A program made the position numbers and the translations under genes. Source: JACVRW01 sp963765135 (GTDB taxonomy: Bacteria > Actinomycetota > Thermoleophilia > Solirubrobacterales > Thermoleophilaceae). Taken from it: a DNA stretch of 64,000 nt. The stretch covers positions 1-64,000 of the forward strand of contig CAVXUX010000006.1 in the NCBI GenBank assembly GCA_963765135.1. Direction: 5' to 3'. Shown piece by piece: positions 8,666 to 15,757 of the stretch (position 1 is the first letter of the stretch; every line of letters starts with the position of its first letter). The notes below the pieces were generated by a model. It worked only from the letters and a program-made list of their open reading frames with translations, was not told where the DNA came from and searched no databases.

Positions 8666-8728
8666 CTCAGCTGGAAGAGCGTCCGGTTTGCATCCGGGAG
8701 GTCGCCGGTTCGATCCCGGCTGGCTCCA
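8656..8728 (+). tRNA. tRNA-Ala (anticodon TGC)
   Basis: Cloverleaf of 73 nt: acceptor GGGGCCA/TGGCTCC with G3:U70, D-stem GCTC/GAGC, anticodon stem TCCGG/CCGGG around TTTGCAT (anticodon TGC), T-arm GCCGG TTCGATC CCGGC, discriminator A. Its first 10 nt are also the last codons of the upstream endonuclease gene. It lies in the opposite orientation to tRNA-Ala(CGC) 3.4 kb away. Confidence 0.96.
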
Positions 8729-8739
8729 CTGACGAAGGC

Positions 8740-8975
8740 CTAGTCGCGCAGCAGCTAGCGCGGCCACCGTCTCCTCGAACCACCGCTCCCACTGCTCCGG
8801 CGTCCAGCCGCGCTCGCCCACCAGCAGGTGCCAGACGTCCGGGTGGTTGAGTGTCCAGAGGACGTCGCTCGCCCGCTCGACGTTCAGGCCGCGGCGCAGT
8901 GCCTTCCGTTGCTCAGCGCCTCGACGATCCCGCGCTGGTTCGCGTGGAAGTCACTCTGGATGCGCCCCATAGCCC
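8740..8975 (-). pseudogene. C-terminal remnant of a TetR-family regulator
   Basis: The minus strand encodes, in two frames, the effector-binding C-terminus typical of TetR proteins. One frame gives RIQSDFHANQRGIVEAL; after a shift near 8903 the next gives RASDVLWTLNHPDVWHLLVG, then GERGWTPEQWERWFEETVAALA. A further shift is needed to reach the TAG at 8740-8742. The N-terminal DNA-binding half is missing: the sequence upstream turns into a methyltransferase remnant on the other strand. It is non-functional as it stands. Confidence 0.72.
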
Positions 8976-9329
8976 GGGCGGCCGCTTGGCGCCCGCCGTC
9001 TGGGGCCCACGCGAGCGCAACCCCTGGCTCGGGACGGTCCTCGACTCGGTCAGCGCCCAGGTCGGCGCGCCCGCGTCCCCGCCTGGCATCCCCGGTCCGT
9101 TCGCGCTGGAGAATGCCGCCCAGCTTGGCGCCCTGCTCGTCGGACGCCGGCCTCCGCGACGTGACCGTGAGCGAGGTGCCCGTGCCGTTACGAAGACGCT
9201 GGAGCTGTTGCCCGAGGACGCGACGCGGGCGCTCGAAGGCCGCGCCCGCGAGGCGGCCAGGCCCTACGAGACGCCGGACGGCCTGGAGTTCCCCGGCGTG
9301 ACGCTCGTGCGGCGGCGACCGTGGGCTAG
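8965..9329 (+). pseudogene. remnant of a SAM-dependent methyltransferase C-terminus
   Basis: In one frame the translation reads PGGRLAPAVWGPRERNPWLG, then PGIPGPFALENAAQLGALL. After a +1 shift near 9140 it reads SDAGLRDVTVSEVPVPLR, and in the first frame again LELLPEDATRAL...PYETPDGLEFPGVTLV. This is the second half of a class I methyltransferase of the UbiE/MenG type. The SAM-binding N-terminus is absent, and about 30-40 residues between PVPLR and LELLPED appear deleted, so this is genuine decay and not only a sequencing slip. It begins where the TetR remnant on the other strand ends. Confidence 0.7.
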
Positions 9330-9338
9330 GCTGCGCGC

Positions 9339-10602
9339 ATGGGTCTGGCCCTGGCCCTCGTGCTTGCCATCCTGCTCGTGGCCGCTCCGGCGGAGGCTGC
9401 CGCGCCCGCCGCCGAGGGGCGCTTGCTGGTCGGTTTCAAGAAGGGCGTCTCCAGCGACCGCCAGCAGCGGGTGCTCGCCGCCCTCGACGGCCGCATCTCG
9501 CAGCGCTTCAAGTCGATCCGCGGCGGCCGCCTGGTCGTCGTACGGCCGCGCTCCGGCCGCGCGACCGGCGCCCTGCTCAAGCGACTCGCGCGCCGGTCCG
9601 AGGTCGCCTACGCCGAGCCCGACTTCTTCCAGTTCTCCTCCACGACGCCCGACGATCCGTTCTACGGCCTCCAGTACGCCCTGGTCGACTCCCCCGACGA
9701 TCACGACATCGACGCTCCGACCGCCTGGGGCACCCGCTCGAGCTGCGCCAAGGTGGCGATCCTCGACACCGGGATCGACACCGACCATCCCGACCTCAAG
9801 AGCAACGTCTACAAGAGCGAGGACAAGCCGAACAACGGGAAGGACGACGACAAGAACGGCTACGTCGACGACACCTACGGCTACAACGCGATCAAGGGCA
9901 AGGGATCGGGCGAGGACGACAACGGCCACGGCACGCACGTCTCCGGCATCGTCGGCGGGCGCGGCAACAACGACGTGGGCGTGTCGGGCACCTGCTGGTC
10001 GACCAAGCTGCTGGCGGTCAAGTTCATGAACGCCAACGGCAAGGGCTCGACCTCGGACGCGATCGCGGGCATCGACTACGCCGTCAAGCAGGGCTTCAAG
10101 ATCATCAACTGCTCGTTCGGGTCGAGCTCGAAGTCCTCGAGCTTGCACGACGCGGTCGACTACGCCCAGGACCACAACACCCTGCTCGTGGTGGCGGCCG
10201 GGAACGACTCCGAGAACATCGACAAGCACCCGCTCTACCCGGCCTCCTACGGCGACTCGAACATCCTGGCCGTGGCCGCGACCACCTCGACGGACACTTT
10301 GGCCGAGCTTCTCGAACTTCGGGTCCGAGGCGGTCGACGTCGCTGCTCCCGGCGACAGCATCTACTCGACCTACCTGGGCGGCGGATACCGGATCCTGTC
10401 GGGAACCTCGATGGCCGCGCCCTACACCGCCGGAGTGGCCGCGCTGTTGCGCAAGCAGCAGTCCGACGCCACCTACGGCAACCTGCGCTACGCGATCCGC
10501 CACAAGGTCGACAAGCCGCCGGCGCTGAACGGCAAGGTCGCCTATGACGGTCGCCTCAACGCCGAGAAGGCGCTGGCGGCGATCGCCTCGATCGTGAACT
10601 GA
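9339..10602 (+). CDS. secreted subtilisin-family serine protease (S8), one frameshift
   Basis: Secreted protease. A signal peptide (about 1-21) is followed by an inhibitor-like prodomain to about residue 100 and then the S8 catalytic domain. Triad: Asp143 in AILDTGIDTDHPD, His197 in NGHGTHVSG, oxyanion Asn in AAGND, and the nucleophile Ser in SGTSMAAPYTAG. The Ser lies after a +1 shift near 10302, where DTLA continues as SFSNFGSEAVDVAAPGDSIY in the next frame. Start-to-stop length is 3n+1, so one inserted base explains the break. As written, the protein would lack its catalytic Ser. The stop lies 1 bp from the convergent dacF-type gene. Confidence 0.85.
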
Positions 10603-10603
10603 T

Positions 10604-11605
10604 TCAGCCGGCGAAGGCAGCGTCCAGCAGCTTCGGCGCCTGCTTGGACGGATCGGGCGAGTCGAGCAGCACCACGCCGAGCCGGCGATCGCCGCGCCGT
10701 ACGACCCCGACGAAGCAGCGGCCGGCCTCGTCGGTGTAGCCCGTCTTGAGCCCGATCGTGCCCGCGTAGCCGAGCCGCATCAGCGGGTTGTGGCCGTAGA
10801 GGTAGAGCTTGCCGCCCTTGATCGGGAAGCGCATCTGCGCCTGGCGCTTGCGGGCGACGCGGCGGATGCGCGGCTTCGACATCGCCAGCCGCGTCAGCAC
10901 CGCCAGGTCGCGCGCGCACGAGCGGTTGCCCGGCTCGAGCCCGTGCGACGACGCGAAGCGGGTGCAGGTCAGGCCCCAGTCCCGCGCGCGCCTGTTCATC
11001 AGCTCGACGAAGCGCCGCTCGCTGCCCGACACGTGCACCGCCAGCGCGATCGCCGCGTCGTTGCCCGACACGATCAGCAGCCCGTTCAGCAGCGCCTCGG
11101 CGCGCACGCGCCGGCCCTTCGGGAGCAGCCCGATGCCCGAGCCGGTGTAGTCGAGCGCCGCCTGCGTGATCCGCACCGGGTCGTTCGGCCGCGTCCGCTC
11201 GACCACCAGCAGCGCGGTCATGATCTTGGTCAGGCTGGCGATCGGCACCACGCGCAGCGGGTCGCGCCGCCACAGCACCTCGCCGCTGCCCAGGTCGAAC
11301 ACCAGCCCGGCGCGCGGCGGCTTGCGCAGCAGCACGTGGAACGCGTCCACGCCGGTGAGATCCACGCCCGGCACGTCGGGCCGCGTCGGCCGGTCCGACT
11401 CGTGCGGCACCCGCGGCGTGTGCACCGCGATCGGCAGACCGGACGAGCCGCCGCCGCCCGCGTCCGAGACGAGCGCCAGGTAGATCGCGACCCCGACCGC
11501 GAGCGGCGCCAGCACCAGCGCGACGGTCGCGACCATCTGGACCGGCCGCCTGCGCCGGGCGGGCGGGCCGAGGGGGCCTCGATGGGGTGCGCGCCGCCTA
11601 CCCAT
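10604..11605 (-). CDS. D-alanyl-D-alanine carboxypeptidase (PBP5/DacF type)
   Basis: Serine-type peptidoglycan carboxypeptidase of 333 aa. A membrane anchor (about 24-46) leads to an extracytoplasmic S11 domain with all three motifs: SxxK in PIASLTKIM, SxN in IVSGNDAA and KTG in GLKTGYTDEAG. It trims the terminal D-Ala of peptidoglycan stem peptides. The long C-terminal beta-domain of E. coli PBP5 is absent. ATG 11605 overlaps the upstream gene's TAG by 8 bp; a longer frame starting at 11662 would overlap that gene far more, so I prefer 11605. Part of an operon with the small membrane protein and the rhomboid protease. Confidence 0.9.
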   Translation of the reverse strand: MGRRRAPHRGPLGPPARRRRPVQMVATVALVLAPLAVGVAIYLALVSDAGGGGSSGLPIAVHTPRVPHESDRPTRPDVPGVDLTGVDAFHVLLRKPPRAGLVFDLGSGEVLWRRDPLRVVPIASLTKIMTALLVVERTRPNDPVRITQAALDYTGSGIGLLPKGRRVRAEALLNGLLIVSGNDAAIALAVHVSGSERRFVELMNRRARDWGLTCTRFASSHGLEPGNRSCARDLAVLTRLAMSKPRIRRVARKRQAQMRFPIKGGKLYLYGHNPLMRLGYAGTIGLKTGYTDEAGRCFVGVVRRGDRRLGVVLLDSPDPSKQAPKLLDAAFAG

Positions 11606-11780
11606 CGGGCGGGCGCGACCACAGCGCCCCGAGCACTCCGAAGCCGAGCAGGGCAAGCACAAACAGAGTTACGAGCACCCCCAGCACAGAAATCCCGCCC
11701 TCGATCGCCGCCGCGATCGTGAGACCGGCAAGCAGGAAGATGATCGCCAGCGTGCCGGCCAGAACCGCGTTCCGAGCCAT
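11598..11780 (-). CDS. small two-helix membrane protein
   Basis: A 60-aa protein made of two hydrophobic segments (about 5-25 and 31-52) separated by EGG, with a short basic start (MARN) and a polar end (WSRPPDG). Its ATG shares one base with the rhomboid stop (TGATG) and its stop overlaps the carboxypeptidase start, so it is translationally coupled on both sides. Function is unknown; I recognise no family. Confidence 0.7.
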   Translation of the reverse strand: MARNAVLAGTLAIIFLLAGLTIAAAIEGGISVLGVLVTLFVLALLGFGVLGALWSRPPDG

Positions 11781-12562
11781 CAGTACACCGGCAGCCGGTG
11801 GGCCCGCTCGTAGTCCTCCTGGACGCGATCCGCGAACAGCCTGATCGCGATCGCCCCGAAGACGAACCCGCCGATGTGGGCGAAGTAGGCGACCCCGCCC
11901 GAGCCGCCCGCCGCCTGCGAGCCGAGGTCGTTGGCGCCGAGGAACAGCTGGATGAGGATCCAGAAGCCCAACACGAGCAGGGCGGGCAGCTCGATGATCG
12001 TGAAGAAGATCACGATGAAGACGACCGTGATCACGCGCGCGCGTGGATAGAGCACCGCGTAGCCGCCTAAGACGGCCGCGATCGCCCCGCTCGCGCCCAC
12101 GGTCGGCACGGCGGCGTTGGGGTCGACGAGGACCTGCGCCGCCACCGCGATCACCCCGCCGATCAGATAGAACGCGACGAAGCGAAACTCGCCCATCGAG
12201 TCCTCGATGTTGTTCCCGAAGATCCAGAGGAACAGCATGTTGCCCCCGAGGTGCAGCAGGCTGCCGTGCATGAACATCGAGGTGAAGATCGTGACCCACC
12301 AGGGGGCCTGGTCGGGGGCCGTGCCGGACACGCCCGGCTGGCCCTCGCACACGAGCTGACCGGCGGCCTCCGCGCACTCCTTGCCCGGGTGGGTGATCTC
12401 ATACGGGATCGCGCCGTACTCGAGCACGCGCTCGTTGCCGGTGGCGCCGAGGTCCCAGAGGCCGTGCTCGAACAGGAAGTAGACCGCGCAGCAGATCGCG
12501 ATGATCGCCACGGTGAGCACCGGGAAGCGGCGGGTGGGAATGTCGTCCTTGACCGGGAACAC
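11780..12562 (-). CDS. rhomboid-family intramembrane serine protease
   Basis: Polytopic membrane protease of 260 aa. TM1 is at about 15-32, followed by a 50-residue loop. The rhomboid core has SMFMHGSLLHLGGNMLFLW, the catalytic Ser in VGASGAIAAVLG and the catalytic His in FAHIGGFVFGAIA. It cleaves single-pass membrane proteins within the bilayer; the substrate is unknown. It sits 2 bp after a Kelch-protein gene and overlaps the small membrane-protein gene by one base, in a run that continues into a D-Ala-D-Ala carboxypeptidase. Confidence 0.92.
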   Translation of the reverse strand: MFPVKDDIPTRRFPVLTVAIIAICCAVYFLFEHGLWDLGATGNERVLEYGAIPYEITHPGKECAEAAGQLVCEGQPGVSGTAPDQAPWWVTIFTSMFMHGSLLHLGGNMLFLWIFGNNIEDSMGEFRFVAFYLIGGVIAVAAQVLVDPNAAVPTVGASGAIAAVLGGYAVLYPRARVITVVFIVIFFTIIELPALLVLGFWILIQLFLGANDLGSQAAGGSGGVAYFAHIGGFVFGAIAIRLFADRVQEDYERAHRLPVY

Positions 12563-12564
12563 GT

Positions 12565-13478
12565 CTAGCGCGGCGGAACGTCGAGGAACTCGATCGTCCG
12601 CGTGAACGCGAAGCCGGGCGTAGGCCCGCCTTCGATCGCGAACACGCGTCGCCCGAGTGCCGCCCCGCCGAGGCCGTGCCGCGGCGTGCGCATGTCGGGC
12701 AGCGAGCTCCAGCGCCGCGTTCGCGGGTCGAACAGCTCGACCTCGGCGATCGTGGTGCCGCCCGGCTCGAGCCGCTCACCGCCGAACACGACGATGCGGC
12801 CGTCGCTCAGGCGCGCCGACGCGATCCCTCCGCGCGCCGTGTGCAGCGGCGGCAGGCGTTCCCAGCTGCGCCGGCGCGGGTCATAGCGGGCGGCGGCGCG
12901 GAAGTTCCGCGTGTCGCGCCCGGCGAGAACGTAGAAGCGCCCGCCGCTGGCAACGCCCGTGGTGTGGTTGCGCGCCGGTGGCGGAAAGCTCGGCCCGCGG
13001 CTCCAGCGTCGCGACTCGAAGTCGTAGACCTCCAGCGACCGCAGCGAGCCCGTCGTCGTTCGCGCCGCCGGCCGCGTAGAGGCGGTGCCCGATCACCGCG
13101 ACTGCGTGCGCCGCGCGCGCGGTCGGCGACGCCGGGAGCCGGCTCCAGCGATTGCGCGAGGGGTCGTATCGCTGCAGCGCGCCGGTGGGCTCGGTGAGCC
13201 CCAGGTTGGCTGCGTATCCGCCGTGCACGTACAGGTCGCCGTCGTATGCGACAGCGGTCGGATGGTTGACCGCGACAGGCATCGAACGGACGGTGCTCCA
13301 GCGCCGGCGCCGGATGTCGTAGCGCTCGACCGCCGGCGACGTCCGGGTCGGGCTCGAAGCCGCCGACCACGTAGATGAAGTTCCCGATCCGGGCGGCCGC
13401 CACTTCGCTGCGCTCCAGCGGGGCGGACGGCAGCGTGCCCCAGCTCAGCGCGGCGCCGGCCAGCAGCGCCGCGATCAT
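12565..13478 (-). CDS. secreted Kelch-repeat protein (two apparent frameshifts)
   Basis: A beta-propeller protein of about 304 residues once two +1 shifts are corrected. It begins MIAALLAGAALSWG (short signal-like segment), and Kelch units follow: IGNFIYVVGGFEPD, GDLYVHGGYAANLG, IGHRLYAAGGANDDG, GGRFYVLAGRD and RIVVFGGERLEPGG. The frame changes near 13337 and 13055; total length is 3n+2, as two inserted bases predict. ATG 13478 overlaps the lipA stop by 4 bp. Its partner is unknown; propellers of this sort bind proteins or glycans at the cell surface. Confidence 0.75.
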
Positions 13479-14410
13479 GCCTCGCCGCTGGCGCGCGCGA
13501 GCGTTTGCTCGGCGTGGTAGCTCGAGCGAACGAGCGGCCCGGCGGCGACCGACTCGAAGCCGAGCTTGTAGGCCTCGCGCTCGAGCTCGGCGAACTCCTC
13601 GGGGTGCCAGTAGCGCACCACCGGGAGGTGGTCGCGCGTGGGGCGCAGGTACTGGCCGACCGTGAGCACCTGCACGTCGTGCTCGCGCAGGACCCCGAAC
13701 GTCTCGATCAGCTCTTCCTTCGACTCGCCCAGCCCGGTCATCAGCCCGGACTTGGTCACGACCTCGTCGCCGCCCATCTCCTTGGCGTTGCGCAGCACCC
13801 GGCAGGAGCGCAAAAAGCGCGACCCGCGCCGCGCCAGCGGGTACAGCCGCGGCACGGTCTCGACGTTGTGGTTGAACACGTCGGGGCGCTCGGCGATCAC
13901 CCGCGCGAGCGGCATCTCCTCGCCGCGGAAGTCCGGCGTCAGCACCTCGACCTTGCAGCCCGGCGCGAGGCGGCGGATCGAGCGGATCACGCCGACGAAC
14001 GCGGACGACCCGAGATCGGGCAGGTCGTCGCGGTCGACCGAGGTGATCACCGCGTGGCGCAGCCCCATCTTGCGCACCGACTGCGCCACCCGCAGCGGCT
14101 CGAGCGGGTCGTGGTGGGTCGGCTTGCCGGTCTTGACGTTGCAGAAGCCGCAGCGGCGCGTGCAGGTGTCGCCCAGGATCATGAACGTCGCGGTGCCGCG
14201 CTCCCAGCAGTCGCCGATGTTCGGGCAGGCCGCCTCCTGGCAGACCGTGTGCAGCCCCTCGCCCTCGATCATCCCGCGCAGCTCGCGGTAGCGCGGGCCG
14301 CCCGGCGCCGGACGCTTGAACCACTCCGGCTTGCGGTCGCGGAACGGGCGCACCTCGCCCATCTCCAGCACCCGCGCGCCGCCCGGGTTCGACCGCGAGC
14401 GCGTGCTCAA
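13475..14410 (-). CDS. lipA: lipoyl synthase
   Basis: Radical-SAM enzyme that inserts two sulfurs into octanoyl groups on E2 proteins. Auxiliary-cluster cysteines are CQEAACPNIGDC, the radical-SAM cluster CTRRCGFC, and the C-terminal RSSYHAE holds the RSSY motif. The sequence as given fuses this frame to lipB, but I place the start at TTG 14410, which overlaps a lipB stop (TTGA) in the neighbouring frame; this gives 311 aa, the normal LipA length. ATG at codon 17 (MGEVRPFRDRKPEW) is an alternative. The product serves the pyruvate dehydrogenase E2 encoded further along. Confidence 0.93.
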   Translation of the reverse strand: MSTRSRSNPGGARVLEMGEVRPFRDRKPEWFKRPAPGGPRYRELRGMIEGEGLHTVCQEAACPNIGDCWERGTATFMILGDTCTRRCGFCNVKTGKPTHHDPLEPLRVAQSVRKMGLRHAVITSVDRDDLPDLGSSAFVGVIRSIRRLAPGCKVEVLTPDFRGEEMPLARVIAERPDVFNHNVETVPRLYPLARRGSRFLRSCRVLRNAKEMGGDEVVTKSGLMTGLGESKEELIETFGVLREHDVQVLTVGQYLRPTRDHLPVVRYWHPEEFAELEREAYKLGFESVAAGPLVRSSYHAEQTLARASGEA

Positions 14411-15088
14411 GCCGCGACCGCCTCGTCGCTCGAGCAGCCGCTGGAGGGACACGAGCCGCTGCCGGCGCCCGAACGCCTCGCTGAAGCGATACGCCATTCG
14501 CTTGCGGAAGCAGGGCAGCGAGGGCGAGCGGCCGGTCTCTTGGGCGACCGAGGTCACCTGCACGTGGTCGATGCCGCACGGCACGATCCAGTCGAACGGC
14601 TCGAGGTCGTTGTCCACGTTCACGGCCAGCCCGTGCATCGAGACGCCCTCGCGCACGCGCACGCCGATCGAGGCGATCTTCGAGTCGCCCACCCAGACGC
14701 CGGTGAAAGGCACCGCCCGGGGCTCCGCGACGACGCCCTCGTCGGCCAGCGCGGCGACGATCGCGCTCTCCATCGTGTGGACGAAGTCGGCCACGCGCTC
14801 GACGGCCATGATCGGGTAGGCCACCAGCTGGCCGGGGCCGTGGTAAGTCACGCGCCCGCCCCGATCGGAGTCCTCGACGTCGATCCCACGCTCGGCGTAC
14901 CAGGCCTCGCCCATCGGCAGGTCGCCGGGCTCGGTGCGCTTCCCGCGCGTGTAGACGGGCGGGTGCTCGAGCACGAGCAGCAGGTCCGGCAGCTCCCCCG
15001 CGGCGCGGCGTTCGCGCAGGGTTCGCTGGAGCTCGAACGCCTCCGCGTAGGGGAGCGGTCCGAGGTGCGTGACCCAGAGGTCGGGCAT
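14407..15088 (-). CDS. lipB: octanoyltransferase (one apparent frameshift at the C-terminus)
   Basis: Transfers octanoyl from ACP to lipoyl domains, providing the substrate for LipA. Signatures: GRVTYHGPGQLVAYPI, the catalytic Lys in SKIASIGVRV and the catalytic Cys in IVPCGIDHVQVTS. It starts at ATG 15088 (MPDLWVTHLG) behind a GGGGAC ribosome site. As written, the frame runs on into lipA. Removing one base near 14428 gives ...SLQRLLEDEAVAA and TGA at 14407-14409, overlapping the lipA TTG. The 3n+1 length supports an insertion, so I read two genes and not a fusion protein. Confidence 0.9.
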
Positions 15089-15112
15089 GTCCCCAAGGCT
15101 ACCCTGCGACCG

Positions 15113-15727
15113 GTGAGCGACCACGAGGAGCGCTTCTGGCCCACCCGGATGCGCTGGCGGCTGCGCGGCGCCTGGATGTGGCCCTCGTTCGTCGCGCTCA
15201 CGCTCCTCGACGGCTTACTGCTGCACCGCCTGTCGCCGGTGCGCGAGGGCATCGACTTCATTCCCGCCCTCCTGATCGCGACGTTCGGCAACCTCGTCCT
15301 GGTCGGCGCGGTCGGCCCGTGGCTCGCGCGCCGGATGTGGAAGCGCCGACCGGCGGCCGAGCCGGGAGCCCCAGCCAAGGCGCAGCTCGAGGTGCTGTCG
15401 GATCGAATGGGCACGGCCCTGCTGGTGGCCGGCGTGTTCGGCGTGCTGGCCGCCGGCCTGGCCAACCGGCCCACGATCGTCGTCGAGACCGACCAGCGCG
15501 AGCGCGCCGCCAAGCTCCTGGAGGACTACGTGGAGGCCCACGGGGACGCCGAGCTGCGCCGCAACCTCGAGGCCTCGGACACGCGTCGCTACGCGGACGG
15601 CTACTACCGCAGCTGCATCCCGCACGACGACCGCGAGCGCTCGACCTGCTTCTTCATCGACGTGAGGAAGAAGAAGTCGCAGTTCGACCGCGACCCCAGC
15701 CAGGTGCCCAACCCGCCGCGGCCCTAG
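15113..15727 (+). CDS. membrane protein of unknown function
   Basis: A 204-aa protein starting at GTG 15113, divergent from lipB. Hydrophobic segments lie at about 21-40, 49-72 and 98-116. The soluble C-terminal 85 residues are rich in Glu and Arg and contain GYYRSCIPHDDRERSTCFF with two cysteines. I recognise no family. The pattern (membrane anchor, helical stalk, short Cys-containing end) suggests an anchored small domain. It faces the sulfatase-like gene tail to tail across a hairpin. Confidence 0.65.
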   Translation: MSDHEERFWPTRMRWRLRGAWMWPSFVALTLLDGLLLHRLSPVREGIDFIPALLIATFGNLVLVGAVGPWLARRMWKRRPAAEPGAPAKAQLEVLSDRMGTALLVAGVFGVLAAGLANRPTIVVETDQRERAAKLLEDYVEAHGDAELRRNLEASDTRRYADGYYRSCIPHDDRERSTCFFIDVRKKKSQFDRDPSQVPNPPRP

Positions 15728-15735
15728 GCCCGCAG

Positions 15736-15753
15736 CGCAAGCTCTAGCTTGCG
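15736..15753. terminator. hairpin between convergent genes
   Basis: CGCAAGCT (15736-15743) and AGCTTGCG (15746-15753) are perfect inverted repeats in the 30-bp gap between the stops at 15727 (+) and 15758 (-). There is no T-tract on either side; it may act as a weak bidirectional terminator. Confidence 0.45.
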
Positions 15754-15757
15754 GGCG

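Noticed and set aside
8656..8728. A group I intron in tRNA-Ala to match the neighbouring endonuclease
   Set aside because: The tRNA folds without interruption and no intron core elements are visible nearby.
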